A DNA stretch of 64,000 nt from Scolanthus callimorphus (GCA_033964015.1 JAWWUD010000111.1:186001-250000); one strand, 5' to 3'; shown: positions 41,195-52,595, counted from the first letter of the stretch. Notes: generated from the sequence alone by a model not told the origin. Program-made: numbers and translations.

Positions 41195-41390
41195 TAAAAG
41201 GGTAGCGATTTTTCGAATTTCACTATATAAAAGGGTAGTGATTTTGTGAATTTCACTATATATGAGGGTAGCAAAACACTAGATTCTGTATACATGCACA
41301 TGCATTCAGAAAGAATTTTCTCGATTCAGTATATTAAAGGATTACCTTTTCCTTTTAATTTTACTATATAAAAGGGTAAGGGGTTCAGAG
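41195..41390 (+). repeat. TTTCACTATATAAAAGGGTAG tandem/dispersed repeat
   Basis: ACTATATAAAAGGGTAG-like units at about 41193, 41220, 41261 and 41364, with spacers that also repeat ATTTTTCGAATTTC. Confidence 0.7.
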
Positions 41391-41501
41391 TCTGTCCGCG
41401 GTGAGTTTCTGTCCGATGTTTTGTCATATTCGACTTGTATTCAACGCCATATTTGATTTGCCTGCAGCCACTGATGTTTGTCTTGTTTGTCACAACCTAA
41501 G

Positions 41502-41668
41502 GATCCAAGGCCTGGATATCAAGTTACTGGACACTGTTTTCGGATATCCTGGGCAAACCGCAGGGTTGGATACGCGACCGTGGAAGTAAAGCCATCAAGA
41601 ATAACTACCCGGTACTGTTTGCATTCTGGACGGAGAAGAAGAAAAAGACATTTTGGAGTTGCTTTGAA
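41502..41668 (+). pseudogene. Peptidase copy 2, exon 3 (frameshifted)
   Basis: SKAWISSYWTLFSDILGKPQ and GWIRDRGSKAIKNNYPVLF are open; after the A-run the conserved RHFGVALK continues in another frame. Confidence 0.65.
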
Positions 41669-41741
41669 GTACGTATGTTATCCGAGGTTAATTCTAACTT
41701 GCCTTCATCACCGCCATTCAGATCACCTCCACTAATATCAA

Positions 41742-42062
41742 AATCATTATTTTTTTCCTCGAGGGCACGGTAACGAATCCTGTATTCTGATTGGTTCTTA
41801 GAGCGTGCGCGCGGGAGCAATACTTTCCTATCTCTGACCTAGGTCACGGTAACCATTTTCGCGCGCTTACTGTTTTCATCGAAAAAATCAAATTTTTGAG
41901 TAGGAAAAAAATAAGTTATTTACCGGCTTTAGGTCGGTCCGTATAGGGAAAACCTGTGACCTCGGCCTGGAAATGTTGACCTTGGTCAACATTTTCCAGA
42001 GCCCTCTGTCACAGTTTTTCCCTATACGGACCTCCCAGCCTGTAAATAACATATATTTCTTT
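41742..42062. repeat. Interspersed repeat C, copy 2
   Basis: Matches 35827-36118 and is longer: here the inverted right half (TCACAGTTTTTCCCTATACG) is kept, making a clear hairpin element. Lies in intron 3 of peptidase copy 2. Confidence 0.7.
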
Positions 42063-42106
42063 GCCTACAAGGTCAGCTTCACCAGCTAAGCCGCCACTAT
42101 TTAACA

Positions 42107-42226
42107 ATTAGACTACGAGTTCGAGTTTTCTATGAGTCAATACTAGATAGTTAACGAGGCGCCCAGCGCCGGGCTGACTATTGGACTCATAGAAAATGAG
42201 AACGAGTATTCTAATTGTTTTAGTAG
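42107..42226. repeat. Imperfect inverted repeat
   Basis: ACAATTAGACTACGAGTTCG and TTTTCTATGAGTC pair with GACTCATAGAAAATGAGAAC and GAGTATTCTAATTGT. A smaller hairpin (CGCTACTCGCTATCTATTAC with its complement) follows at about 42312-42351. Confidence 0.65.
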
Positions 42227-42462
42227 AAACCCACTAGCATACTACCTTCGAGTTGTTGCTAAAACGTATTTACTTTCATGGCTTAATTAGAAGGTTTTGC
42301 GCTAGCGTTTTCGCTACTCGCTATCTATTACGTGATAGATAGTGAGTAGCGGAGCCAATCAGATTGCAGGATTCGTGAAACTATGCTATGCGAGTGAGTT
42401 TCTACCAATCACTGTTATGCTTGCATTTGTTTGTCGTTGTTTTAAATGCTTGTTATTCTCAG

Positions 42463-42578
42463 ATACAAGAGACGAACTCGCAAGTGGCGCTGGTGTCTAA
42501 GGCGGCTTATCGCTAAGAAATGGTGGTGCTTTGGCAAATGGAAGACACAAGAACAGGAGCGCTTCTGGATGAACGTGG
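42463..42578 (+). pseudogene. Peptidase copy 2, exon 4 left part
   Basis: RYKRRTRKWRWCLRRLIAKK to QEQERFWMNV, ending at the retrotransposon junction with GTGG, one half of the target duplication. Confidence 0.8.
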
Positions 42579-43343
42579 TGTCAAGGGGGTAGACTTGACA
42601 GGAGGCCAGTAGGTACAGTTCAGAGGTTTATTCAAGAGAGCGCGACTAAAAGACTAGCTTACAGCGTAATCTTCAAGTCTACAAAGATCCAGAGTCGAAG
42701 GGTCCAGGAGCCTAGCAAGAGCCAGAGGCTCAAGCGTTGAGCCCTAACCTCCTCTCTCACTTTTGGTTTCACTCTTAGTTCTTCTTCTCTTCCTTACCTA
42801 TACTATTCAATCTCTATTTATACCTAGCTAATGTGATGACCTAGCAGGTGGATTCATACAGAATACAATGGTCATTGATTAGTTTTAGAAAGGTGTTGGA
42901 CTTGTTCGCCTAGTCACCTGTTAGTTTCGGATGACTCACTGTAACTTGAACAAAGGGCGTAATAACATGTGAAATAGATATATTCCAAATATCCAAGAAC
43001 CTTTAGGATTTTCCGAGTCAAACATAAACCTACTCTTTTAGAAAGATATATTTCACTGGAAGGTTGTTGTTATTAATAAGCGTTCAGGATACACTAGAAT
43101 AATGCCAAGAGAAAGACCGTTGCTAAGTTTTGACCTTCGTTGGGAAATATGGTGTGATACCACCTGTGCTTTTGCCGTGAATGGCTATTGAGGCCAGGAA
43201 ATTAAAGTTTCCCTGAGGTGTTGTATTGGTAGTGTGTAGTTTACACGATCCCATTAGGGTTATGAATATTTTGATGAATTTGAAACTAGGAAAAGAGACG
43301 ATTTCGAAATTTGCTGATAATTGTCGAAATCTTTCTCTTGACA
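42579..43343 (-). repeat. LTR (3' LTR in element orientation)
   Basis: 765 bp, TG...CA type; preceded on the - strand by the polypurine tract. Confidence 0.9.
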
Positions 43344-45230
43344 TCACCCCCCTGCGAAATTAAAAATTCTCGTGAGAATTTTTCCTAAAGACTTTGTTTT
43401 TTTTTCCTAGAACTGTTTTTTTTTTTTTTTTTTGGTTAAGTTAAATATTTGTTGAAAGATAAATATTATAGCGAAAGCGAAATGTAGCCAAGTGCCTAAG
43501 CGAAGCAAAATTGAAAATTGATTAGAGTTAAATTGGATGAATGGAAATTTAAATGGACGATCACAAAATTGATAATATTGAAAACTGGCAAAGATAAAAA
43601 TGCGTAAATACGCCGACAATATAGATGTTGCAATAATATTATAGATAAAGTCCATGACAATAGTAAAAGTTCCGCTTATCTTGGAAGATAAGTTAATGTC
43701 CAAGAGATTCCATAGAGCAATCAGTTCATTGTAATAGTTCCTTGTATTGATCCCGTAAGCAGCTATCTTGGTGATGTGGGTCCTTTGTCTTCAGATGTTG
43801 AGGACATTCTTGAAATATGGGTGTGTTAGCCTTGGAGTGGTTTAGTTGCTGGTGGTTTCCGTGGATGAATTGACATTCGCAAGAATATAGAACAATAGGC
43901 AAATAATATCCTTATCATGGCCAAAATACTGTCTCAGTGAATAGACAAATTGAAATCTTTGTGAAAAGATTAAGTTAATCGTTCAATAACTCGATTGAAA
44001 AAATTCCATAGAACCTGATATTAAAAAAATACACGAGAGCATGTCGTCATTCATGTTTAACTGTTATTTCTCTTTCGTTCAGAGCTTGATCAATGTGCCA
44101 ATTTAAACTACCAATGTGAGATACTCCAAAAGATCGAGATCAATTTGTTAACCATTGAAGTAGGAACATGTTTGTAAATATTGTTTAGAAAACGAGAAAA
44201 ATCGATTGATATGTATTTACGTCCGAGTCCGTTATGAAATGGAAACCCCTCGCAGTTTTTTGTTTTAGAAAAATATTCAGTGAATAATACTAACACTATA
44301 AATTCTTTTAATATGGCAATTGCAAAGTTCCCTTACTTATCAAGTCTTATCGGTGGGGTTCATTCAGTTCTAATTATTAACGGAATCACCGTCCAAGTGG
44401 AATCGGTGTTTGTTCATTCAGTTGTCTAACTAGTAACGGAATCACCGTGAAGTGTGACCAGCACCTCATTTTCAGGGCAAAGGCTGCATTTTGTACGACT
44501 TATAACCTACTTTGACTCCATGCCTAATCTTCGACTCGACCGGGGCAATAAAAATCGAGCAACAATAATAATAATATTGATATCTTTACGTGCTTGAAGC
44601 TAGACGCGATCATTTTCGTCAACGTCAATAAATGGGTAATAAGAAAGGATTACTGCCAACCTATGTAATATATGGCCTTTGGCCCAATCAAAAATACGGA
44701 CTTTGAAGTTTTCGGACATGTTATACTGATGTCAATTGTGAATAGCAAGGAATTTGTCGAATTTGATGAAATGGAAAGAACAATGAAAGCTGGTTTGTTA
44801 AGAAAATTGAAATATTTGAAAGCATATTTGGAAAAGAAAATTTTGGATTTGTGATAAGGTTCTTAAATGCTCTAATGTTTAAATTCTGCGAATGTGTCTA
44901 TATAGTAGCAGTACCTTGAAGGATATGTGGTTTCTGCATCGCAGAAAGCGTTAGTTCTTGAAAGGATCGCTACATTCATGATCTTGACAAAGAGCTCGTC
45001 GTTCTGTATGGGAGAGCATGACTGGTGTCCACCGTTATTGGATCTTTGGTTGTTTAGTGTCTTCATACTTCATGGTGGTTAGCGGTAAAAGGTCCAAGGT
45101 CGTGGTCAAATGGAAAACGCGGGAGCTGATGTTGGAACCATGTTGTCTGGATTTCTGTAATATTGCAGGTCGACGACCGGGATCTTGTGAAGAGAACTTC
45201 GGGAAGTTCTTCCGGATTCTCACACCACTT
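43344..45230 (-). other. LTR element interior, no recognisable coding capacity
   Basis: AT-rich, 1887 bp. Only short open frames with no retroviral-type domain. PBS at the right edge and polypurine tract at the left edge. Confidence 0.75.
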
Positions 45231-45995
45231 TGTCAAGGGGGTAGACTTGACAGGAGGCCAGTAGGTACAGTTCAGAGGTTTATTCAAGAGAGCGCGACTA
45301 AAAGACTAGCTTACAGCGTAATCTTCAAGTCTACAAAGATCCAGAGTCGAAGGGTCCAGGAGCCTAGCAAGAGCCAGAGGCTCAAGCGTTGAGCCCTAAC
45401 CTCCTCTCTCACTTTTGGTTTCACTCTTAGTTCTTCTTCTCTTCCTTACCTATACTATTCAATCTCTATTTATACCTAGCTAATGTGATGACCTAGCAGG
45501 TGGATTCATACAGAATACAATGGTCATTGATTAGTTTTAGAAAGGTGTTGGACTTGTTCGCCTAGTCACCTGTTAGTTTCGGATGACTCACTGTAACTTG
45601 AACAAAGGGCGTAATAACATGTGAAATAGATATATTCCAAATATCCAAGAACCTTTAGGATTTTCCGAGTCAAACATAAACCTACTCTTTTAGAAAGATA
45701 TATTTCACTGGAAGGTTGTTGTTATTAATAAGCGTTCAGGATACACTAGAATAATGCCAAGAGAAAGACCGTTGCTAAGTTTTGACTTTTGTCGAGAAAT
45801 ATGGTGTGATACCACCTGTGCTTTTGCCGTGAATGGCTATTGAGGCCAGGAAATTAAAGTTTCCCTGAGGTGTTGTATTGGTAGTGTGTAGTTTACACGA
45901 TCCCATTAGGGTTATGAATATTTTGATGAATTTGAAACTAGGAAAAGAGACGATTTCGAAATTTGCTGATAATTGTCGAAATCTTTCTCTTGACA
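45231..45995 (-). repeat. LTR (5' LTR in element orientation)
   Basis: 765 bp. On the - strand TATAAATAG (about 45466-45474) precedes AATAAACC, as expected for U3-R. Confidence 0.9.
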
Positions 45996-46070
45996 GTGGG
46001 ATGGGGTGGATATAAAAACGGATGGTGGAATATCAAACCATACGCAGCCTTCGTTGCAAGGCGGGGATAA
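45996..46070 (+). pseudogene. Peptidase copy 2, exon 4 right part
   Basis: Resumes at the duplicated GTGG with GWGGYKNGWWNIKPYAAFVA and stop TAA. Confidence 0.8.
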
Positions 46071-46135
46071 ACACTAAAGGACACTAGCAAATAATTTCCT
46101 AACTTAAACAAAATTTTTAGAACAATTATAATAAA

Positions 46136-48480
46136 GACGCAAACGTCAATGAAGCCTGGCTACACGCTTAAATCGTCACTCTATTAAAGTCAAAGAAATG
46201 ATCAATAAGGGACTGTGCAATAAATATCGGGAGGGGGGCTGAAAAATAGGAAACACATGGTTGAAGATAGACCGGACTCCCCTCCAACAGCGTAAAAATT
46301 AGGTCTGAATCTTGCCGCTGGTCAAAAGATGACGCGCTCTGGGCAGGAGATTATGCCTCCCCGCGAGGTGACGAGCCGGGGAGCTCTGGGTACGGTAAAG
46401 GAAGCACCGTGATCCCATTGTTTTTACATAGTGTACATTCCCCCAGTGCTCACTTGTGACGACTGATCAAACTAAACCCGCAACATTGAGTGTACCATGT
46501 GTAAATGCTGTTAGCGTATCACTACCTGAGATAAAAGACTATATAGAAATATTTTCAAACTATATTAGGAATCCTAAACGTTTTTTGCTCTTTTTATAAG
46601 CGTGTTTGCAAATAGTTGTGTGTAAGTTCAGGAAGTGACCTTGATCAAACTATGTGTCGATACAAGGCACAATAGAAGGTGTTGCTTCCCCAATAGTAAA
46701 TCATACATGCACACATGTCAGAATGGCCAAGAAGGATGACCTACCACTAACACGCGAATTAAGCGAACCCGGGAAACATAACGCTGTGTAGACCTAAGAG
46801 GGCACTAAATATTTATCTTCTCAGCCTTGCATAGAACATACATAAACTGAAGCAGCAATATCAGTGTTGGGTTCCACAAAGGGCACATCGACTCGCCCCC
46901 AAGGAACACTCCGCGATCAATGCAGCAGTACCCAGCCTGACCAGCCATGAATTTACATATAATGAGCATCAAAATGAGAGGTCACCAATACGCATAGACT
47001 GTCTCAGTGTCTGTACTAGATGCTGTTGTATTGAGAACATTTTTGTGCATGTTTGCTTGCTAAAGTTTTAAATAATGTATGGAACTTGTAGGTTCATGGT
47101 TACATTTTACTTGCATTTATAACACATGTAAGCAGACGAAATGACAACTCTCTTGCCAAATGAGATTGAGCCGAAATCGACTGATATAATTTAGCACCAA
47201 ATTTTGATTACTTTGCTCGAGGTGGTCAATTACGTTATAGTTCTACGGTGGTCATTAGATCGTTACGCAGTTCATAGCGGAGCTCCTTAGCGGCCGAAGG
47301 CCGCTGAGCGGAGCACCATAGGTATCGCAGGAAGAATACAATAGCTCAAAGTATGAAAAGTACAACTCAGGTATACGATCGACTTTATTTTTCATGGTTT
47401 AGCGGTATTCCCATTTGGGTATCGCTGGCGCGTCCGTGCGTGTCGGTCTGCGTGCCCCACCACAGGTAAACCAAGACCCTTCTCCGTGTATAAGTCATAT
47501 TTCAGGAAGGCATGAAGCTCAGACAACCAAACTTGGGTGGGCGAGGGTCGGGGAGGGGAAGGTTGTGTTAGTGGCAAGGGGGTTACAACTGCATGGTCAC
47601 GTGGTATGACGTCATCATAGGAGAAAAGAAATATATCTCGGGAAGGGATGAACCTCAGACAACCAAACTTGGGTGGAGTTGTCTAAGTGGCAAGGTAGGT
47701 GCAGCTGCATGGTCACGTGGTATGACGTCATCGATGACGTCATCATAGGAGAAAATAAATCTCGAGAACAGATGAACCTCAGAATATGCAAATTAGCATG
47801 GGTGATGACGTCACACTCTCAACTTGATCAATGCCTAATACTAAAAAGAGGTATATCTCAATACCTCTTGAAGTTAGAGTGCTCAAACTTGGCAGAATGA
47901 ATACTTGACTTGAACAGAGTGATATGACTCATCGATCAGGGTTGCCATGGCAACCCCCTGGTTCCCAGGCTCCCCAGACGATTTTAGGATTTCCCGATTT
48001 TACCCGCCCAGATTTCAGAATTAACCAATTTGCTTGTTACTAAAAGCGAGCTACTACTAAATAAGATAAGTGGGCATGGCAATATAGGTTACAATTGATT
48101 TCTTCAAAAGATATAGCCTCATCTAGAATTTTGGATAGGGGTGGTCTGGAACAAAGGCTGTTGCCATGGCAATCAATTATGGTAAACAAAATTATCAGGA
48201 AGAGTGAGTTCAATAACCGTGGCAAATTTGAAAGGATTTGATGCAAATCCAACAAAAATATAGACCATCAAATAATTCACCACTTTGTTTGTTGAGAATG
48301 TGACGTCATCAAGTCACACTTTGGAGCAATGGCGGCCAAATTTCAAACTCTAATATCTTCGGAACCAAAAAAGATTTTTGAAAACGGAAAGAAGCATATT
48401 TCTTCTGAGCCTCAGCTCTTTCAAACAAGGCATAAAGTAAATAATTTTCAAACTTGATAATAGTGGCACTTTAAAGAAAA
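46136..48480. other. Intergenic segment between peptidase copies 2 and 3
   Basis: Left part (46190-47290) is the duplicate of 34250-35450. Then come a hairpin AGCGGCCGAAGGCCGCT (47289-47305) and a repeat with GACAACCAAACTTGGGTGG and GCATGGTCACGTGGTATGAC, tandemly present at about 47519 and 47657. AT-rich sequence without genes follows to 48480. The right part (48487-49370) matches 35740-36990. Confidence 0.5.
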
Positions 48481-48714
48481 CTTCTTTATCGACGACTAGT
48501 CACTAGCTTGCCATAGTTTTCTTGCAAAACATCGGATAAGACCAAGAATTAAATTTCTATGCTTGTTTTGAAGTCATACTTGTGTACAATACACCAATGA
48601 CCAAAATAACAATTTGCTGAACCATAACCCAGGCATGGTGCTGTCCAAGGTTGGGGTTTAAAAATAAATTATGGTTATAAAAAGTTGAAATGTTTTGACA
48701 ATAAAGTTATAGCT

Positions 48715-48761
48715 TCGCAGCTAGCAAAGGTGAAGGAATAGAAGAGGCCCAAAAGACAAAG
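48715..48761 (+). other. Candidate 5' UTR exon of peptidase copy 3
   Basis: TTCGCAGCTAGCAAAGGTGA to AAAGACAAAG|GTAGAA, nearly identical to the site before copy 2. Confidence 0.35.
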
Positions 48762-49370
48762 GTAGAATGTCAAGCAAAATCTACTGTCTTTTTTCCTATC
48801 TCTCTTTTTTGATCAATTGTAGATGTAGTCCTACTGTCCATCCAGCTCTAGTGTATTAACTGTGCCAGCCGCCATGCATTTGGACAGCAACATACGGCTG
48901 GTTTAGAGAATATAGAGCAATTTGGTAAATCAAATCTGAAACTTTGTTTCTAGATGTTTATTAAGAGATTTCTACTAGTAATTCGCTGTCTTCTAATATT
49001 GAACGAAAACAATAACAGAGGAGGGGCTGGCACGGGCGCATTAGGATAAAGTTGTCTGATTATATAATTGACACGTTTTCTTTGCTATAAGTTATGAATG
49101 TAGCCAGAACGCTTTCTTGCTTCCCTGTTGGTAACTGCACTGCTCTTGTGTTTATCTCTCCATGTTCGGCATTTTTGGCGTAGTTGAGCTGATATTTTTA
49201 TCCTTTCACACTTTCCTTGAGGCGGGGATATTTCTTTCTATTTTCTCTATCCTTGTTCTATCCTTCACGGCATGTTAGGATTTCAGTGCGCTTCACTATT
49301 TCATGTGTTTTCATGTCCATATTTCTTTGTCAGGATGATGTTGCTGATGCATATTTTCCGCCCTCAACAG

Positions 49371-49730
49371 ATGTCGCGCGTGTTGTACCCCATCACCATC
49401 CTATTGACGCTACACGCCTTAGTCCTCACCAGTGGTCGTAGACTGGAGGAACCCGCTAATACCCGCACGTCAGAGACTCTAACAGACGCTCAACGAGACG
49501 CCTTGATGGAAGAAATCAGACGCACGGAGCATCCTCGCAAGCCAGTCTTGGTAGAAAGAAGAGGAAAGCTCTTCAAAAAGACCTACAAGCCTTGGAAGAA
49601 ATGGTCTAAAGACAAATATATTTGGAGATGGGATAAAGACTTTCCAATTTATAACCAGCACAAATGTTGTGGATGCTCGTCGGGTTGTGGACCCGTCGGG
49701 TGGGCGATGGTTTTTTGCTTACTATGCTAG
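49371..49730 (+). pseudogene. Peptidase copy 3, exon 1 (frameshifted at its end)
   Basis: Signal peptide and propeptide-like region as in copy 2. The extra T gives FCLLC-stop instead of an FAYYA-type end. Confidence 0.7.
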
Positions 49731-50119
49731 GTAAGAGGAATTCATCGAATTGCTCCGTATTCTCTAGTAACAGCCTGGTGTTCTGAGCGGGTATCCTGTG
49801 TTGGGAGATGAACCGTGAGCGGAAGCGCGAGGGCTGGATCGAGAAGCGAGGACTTCCTGTGACGTAATACTTCCTATCTCCCATCCACCACAGGGAGCCA
49901 ACCTACCAATCAGTTTAGTAATAGCTATAATAACTATATATAATATTCCACATATTATCATGTTTTATACTACAACGCGCGCCTTTCTCGAATTATGATT
50001 GGCCTCAGCCATGGGTACATAAAAGTATACCATGCCACGGAACGCGCGCCATTATCAGCGCGAAACACAGTTTCGCTGTGCGCAAGCGCTGTTTAATTTT
50101 TTATTTTTGCCTTTTTGTT

Positions 50120-50675
50120 GTGGTATAAAACAAATATCCTCTGATTTTCCGTGGAATGTCCTCTTATATACTACGGAATAACGTAGTCAAAATGTACTGC
50201 GGACCACTCGGCTACGCCGCGTGAGTCCACAACATTTTGATCACTTCATTACGTCATTCCGTGGTATATCAGGCTTTTTCCACTAACGCGTTTTTCAAAA
50301 TTATTCGTTTTCAAAAGTATTCGATTTCAAACTTATATAGATTCGATGCGTGTAGTGTGGGATTTAGCTCCAAACAAGCGAACAGTTTTTATTTGGTGTT
50401 GACGCTGGTGCAAAGATAGTATCAGTTGACGTCATCGTTTTCATTTTTATCCGATTCGACCGCCCACACTAAAACGATCTGTATACGGATTCGTTTTTAT
50501 TCACTTTCGAAAGCGTTTTCAAACTTATACGGATTCGATGAAAACGACCAGCGTGTTAGTGTGGACGGAAGGCCTAAACGTATCAAAAAGTATACGGATT
50601 CAAACGAAAACGCGTTAGTGTGGACGGGGTCTAAGAGGACATACCACGGAAAATCAGAGGACATTTGTTTTCCGG
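50120..50675. mobile_element. Nested inverted-repeat element, intron 1 of peptidase copy 3
   Basis: Outer arms AACAAATATCCTCTGATTTT / AAAATCAGAGGACATTTGTT. Inside lies another inverted family built from TCGTTTTCAAA and TATACGGATTCGATG motifs with CCACTAACGCG / CGCGTTAGTGTGG ends (about 50280-50632). Confidence 0.7.
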
Positions 50676-50959
50676 TGCACCCGTTGAAAATGCGAGCGAA
50701 AGACGATGGCCCAGAGAGCAGAATTTTAAGCCCTCAACGTAGTAGCGACACTTTTGTACGGAAGCCGATGAGGGTCACGAGTTGTCGCTGAGGAGTTTTC
50801 GCTGTTCAATTGTAGCTGCGGAGTTGTCGCTGCGTATTTGTCGCTATAGTCACAGGGGTGGAGAGGAGTGCAAAAATTGTCTTGATGGCTGTATATGGTG
50901 TATATTATGGCTATAGGTAAACGTCAACCCTTCAAAGGGAGAGGGAGTAGGGCATTGTT

Positions 50960-51165
50960 ATCGCTGCAGAGTTGTCGCTGCAGAGTTGTCGCTGCGGAGT
51001 TGTCGCTGCGGAGTTGTCGCTGCAGAGTTGTCGCTGTCGAGTTGTCGCTGCAGAGTTGTCGCTGTCGAGTTCTCGCTGCGGAGTTGTCGCTGCAGAGTTG
51101 TCGCTGTCGAGTTGTCGCTGCAGAGTTGTCGCTGTCGAGTTGTCGCTGCAGAGTTGTCGCTTCCG
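50960..51165 (+). repeat. 14-bp minisatellite, left array
   Basis: About 15 units of GTTGTCGCTGCAGA with variants GCGGA and GTCGA at the 3' end of the unit. Confidence 0.92.
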
Positions 51166-51569
51166 AAAATGCACAAAAGAAACCCGCCGTAATCAAGGTC
51201 GGAACCGTAACTGCAATTGATCGTGGTACTCTTTTGGAGTATCCTCTCGAGTATTTTGTTTTTGCCAACGGCAATCCTATTATTTCCTCAGCATATGGAT
51301 TTGTAATGGAGCACAGTTCGTACGACTGCAGCGTAAAGTTAGTTGCGTGTCGGTGTCCTAACGGTTAATTGTGCCGTGCTTATAGCCGTGCCGTGCCGTG
51401 CCATGCCTAATCGCTTTTGCCATTGAAGTTTGAAGAAACAGTGCATGCGGAAAGGCGACGATTTTCACAGCGCATTTTTCGAAATTGGAAGCTTAAAAAA
51501 CCGCAAAACTTCGCGGACAATTCGACAACGAAAACTCGGCAGCGACGGCCCCGCATCTACAACTCGGCA

Positions 51570-51777
51570 GCGCCAACCCTGCAGCGACAGCTCCGCAGCG
51601 ACAACTCTGCAGCGACAACTCCGCAGCGACAACTCCGCAGCCGACAACTCCGCAGCCGACAACTCCGCAGCGACAACTCTGCAGCGACAACTCTGCAGCG
51701 ACAACTCCGCAGCGACAACTCCGCAGCGACAACTCGGCAGTGACAACTCCGCAGCGACAACTCTACAGCGACAACTA
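51570..51777 (-). repeat. 14-bp minisatellite, right array (inverted)
   Basis: Complementary units CTCCGCAGCGACAA, about 15 copies; two units are 15 bp because of an extra C (GCAGCCGACAA). Confidence 0.92.
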
Positions 51778-52122
51778 GCTCCGCAGCTTAACCGACTCCT
51801 TACCCCTTTCCACAAGTAGCAATGGCGTTTCCCTTCTATTCATACAGCTATAAATACAATTTCGCACCCCTCTCCTCCCCCTGTAGATCCACAGCGACAA
51901 ATCTGCAGCGACAACTGAACAGCGACAATTCTGCAGCGACAACTCGTGACCCTCATCGGCTTCCGTACTTTTGGACCCTATACTCTCTTACCAAGAAAAA
52001 CAAACACAATTAAATTCGATCTGTAGATTGAGTGCTTTTAAAAACGTTTTAACATAGACTACATACAGGAGTTGTCCCCTAACCAACCTTCACAACTCAC
52101 TGAATTATTGATTTCCTATCAG

Positions 52123-52348
52123 GCTGGCCCGCAGATCGTCGGCTTATGGTTACAGGAAGGCACTTTTCCGCTGTAAAAATGGTGTGTCAGGAGGTACGAA
52201 CTGTAAAGTACCGTTGAGAATGAACAAAAAGTGAGAAGATACGTCGAAGCTATCCGAAAAGAGGTGAAAACCTGGTGCAAAAATGGAGTCGGGCTAACGA
52301 ATGCAAAGGGAATGGAGAAAATACAAAAATGGTACCGCGCACGTCAAG
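52123..52348 (+). pseudogene. Peptidase copy 3, exon 2 (1-nt deletion)
   Basis: RLARRSSAYGYRKALFRCKN is open, then a TGA arises after the shortened A-run; the homologous VRRYVEAIRKEVKTW continues in another frame. Confidence 0.7.
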
Positions 52349-52595
52349 GTAAGGGTAGGAGTGGAATCACGATCTTGTTCTTATTTGCCTTGTGAATAGA
52401 TCCTAAAGCTTACCATTTTTCAGAAAAATGATCGGATCTTCGCCTTTATCTACTCTCCCTAATCTGATTGGTCGAGGGCAAACAATCAATTCTCAATATC
52501 GCGTGAGCTTGACATGCTAAAAGCAATAATATCGGTCGTTCGCCCCCTGTCCCGTATCTGCATTTTCAGGGCCGTAGCAAGTCTACCAAAACTGG

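Larger units (their letters stand above)
42579..45995 (-). mobile_element. Non-autonomous LTR retrotransposon in exon 4 of peptidase copy 2
   Basis: Two 765-bp LTRs (42579-43343, 45231-45995) with TGTCAAG...TTGACA ends and a 4-bp GTGG duplication on both sides. Orientation is - : inside the 45231 end a primer binding site TGGTGTGAGAATCCGG follows the LTR after 3 nt, and a purine tract GCAGGGGGGTGA precedes the other LTR. The LTR on that strand has TATAAATAGAG followed by AATAAA. The 1.9-kb interior has no reading frame above about 125 aa and no reverse transcriptase motif that I can find, so it must have been mobilised in trans. The LTRs differ at about four positions clustered in nine bases (near 43133-43145 and the matching site), so insertion is recent. 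Confidence 0.9.
38091..46070 (+). pseudogene. Papain-fold peptidase-like protein, copy 2 (LTR insertion and frameshift)
   Basis: Same four-exon gene as copy 1: exons 38091-38449, 40682-40908, 41502-41668 and 42463-46070, the last split by a retrotransposon. The signal peptide MLRVLSLITILLTLHALVLT and the Cys motif SGCGPVAWAMVFAYDAR are intact. Exon 3 has one extra A in an A-run (41642-41646; 167 nt against 166 in copies 1 and 3), which shifts the frame just before the conserved His. Exon 4 is interrupted after WMN by a 3.4-kb LTR element (42579-45995), and the coding sequence resumes at 45996 with GWGGYKNGWWNI to the stop. Removing the element and one 4-bp duplication gives exactly 187 nt, as in copy 1. 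Without the insertion and the extra A it would be a 312-aa protein. AATAAA at 46130. Confidence 0.75.
50718..51979. mobile_element. Foldback-like element with 14-bp tandem arrays in its inverted repeats
   Basis: Outer arms ACGGAAGCCGATGAGGGTCA / TGACCCTCATCGGCTTCCGT and GGGGTGGAGAGGAG / CTCCTCCCC. Inside each arm is an array of GTTGTCGCTGCAGA-type 14-bp units (about 50960-51165 on one side; complementary units at about 51530-51777 and 51890-51946 on the other). A unique core of about 350 bp lies between. The matching place in copy 2 intron 1 (around 39709) reads GCCCAGAGATACTCTC without the element, which gives the insertion limits. Target duplication is not clear. Confidence 0.8.

Noticed and set aside
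45018..45392. A 124-codon + strand frame crossing into the right LTR
   Set aside because: It spans the PBS and LTR boundary against the element orientation and has no retroelement domain.
50960..51777. Regular repeats that look like an array with spacers
   Set aside because: Units are directly adjacent 14-mers with no unique spacers, in a eukaryotic genome; not CRISPR.
50895..51819. Several open frames on both strands through the 14-bp arrays, with repetitive peptides such as ELSLQSCRCRVVA
   Set aside because: They follow from a repeat unit without stops in many frames; the frames are mirrored on both strands and there are no splice or start signals.
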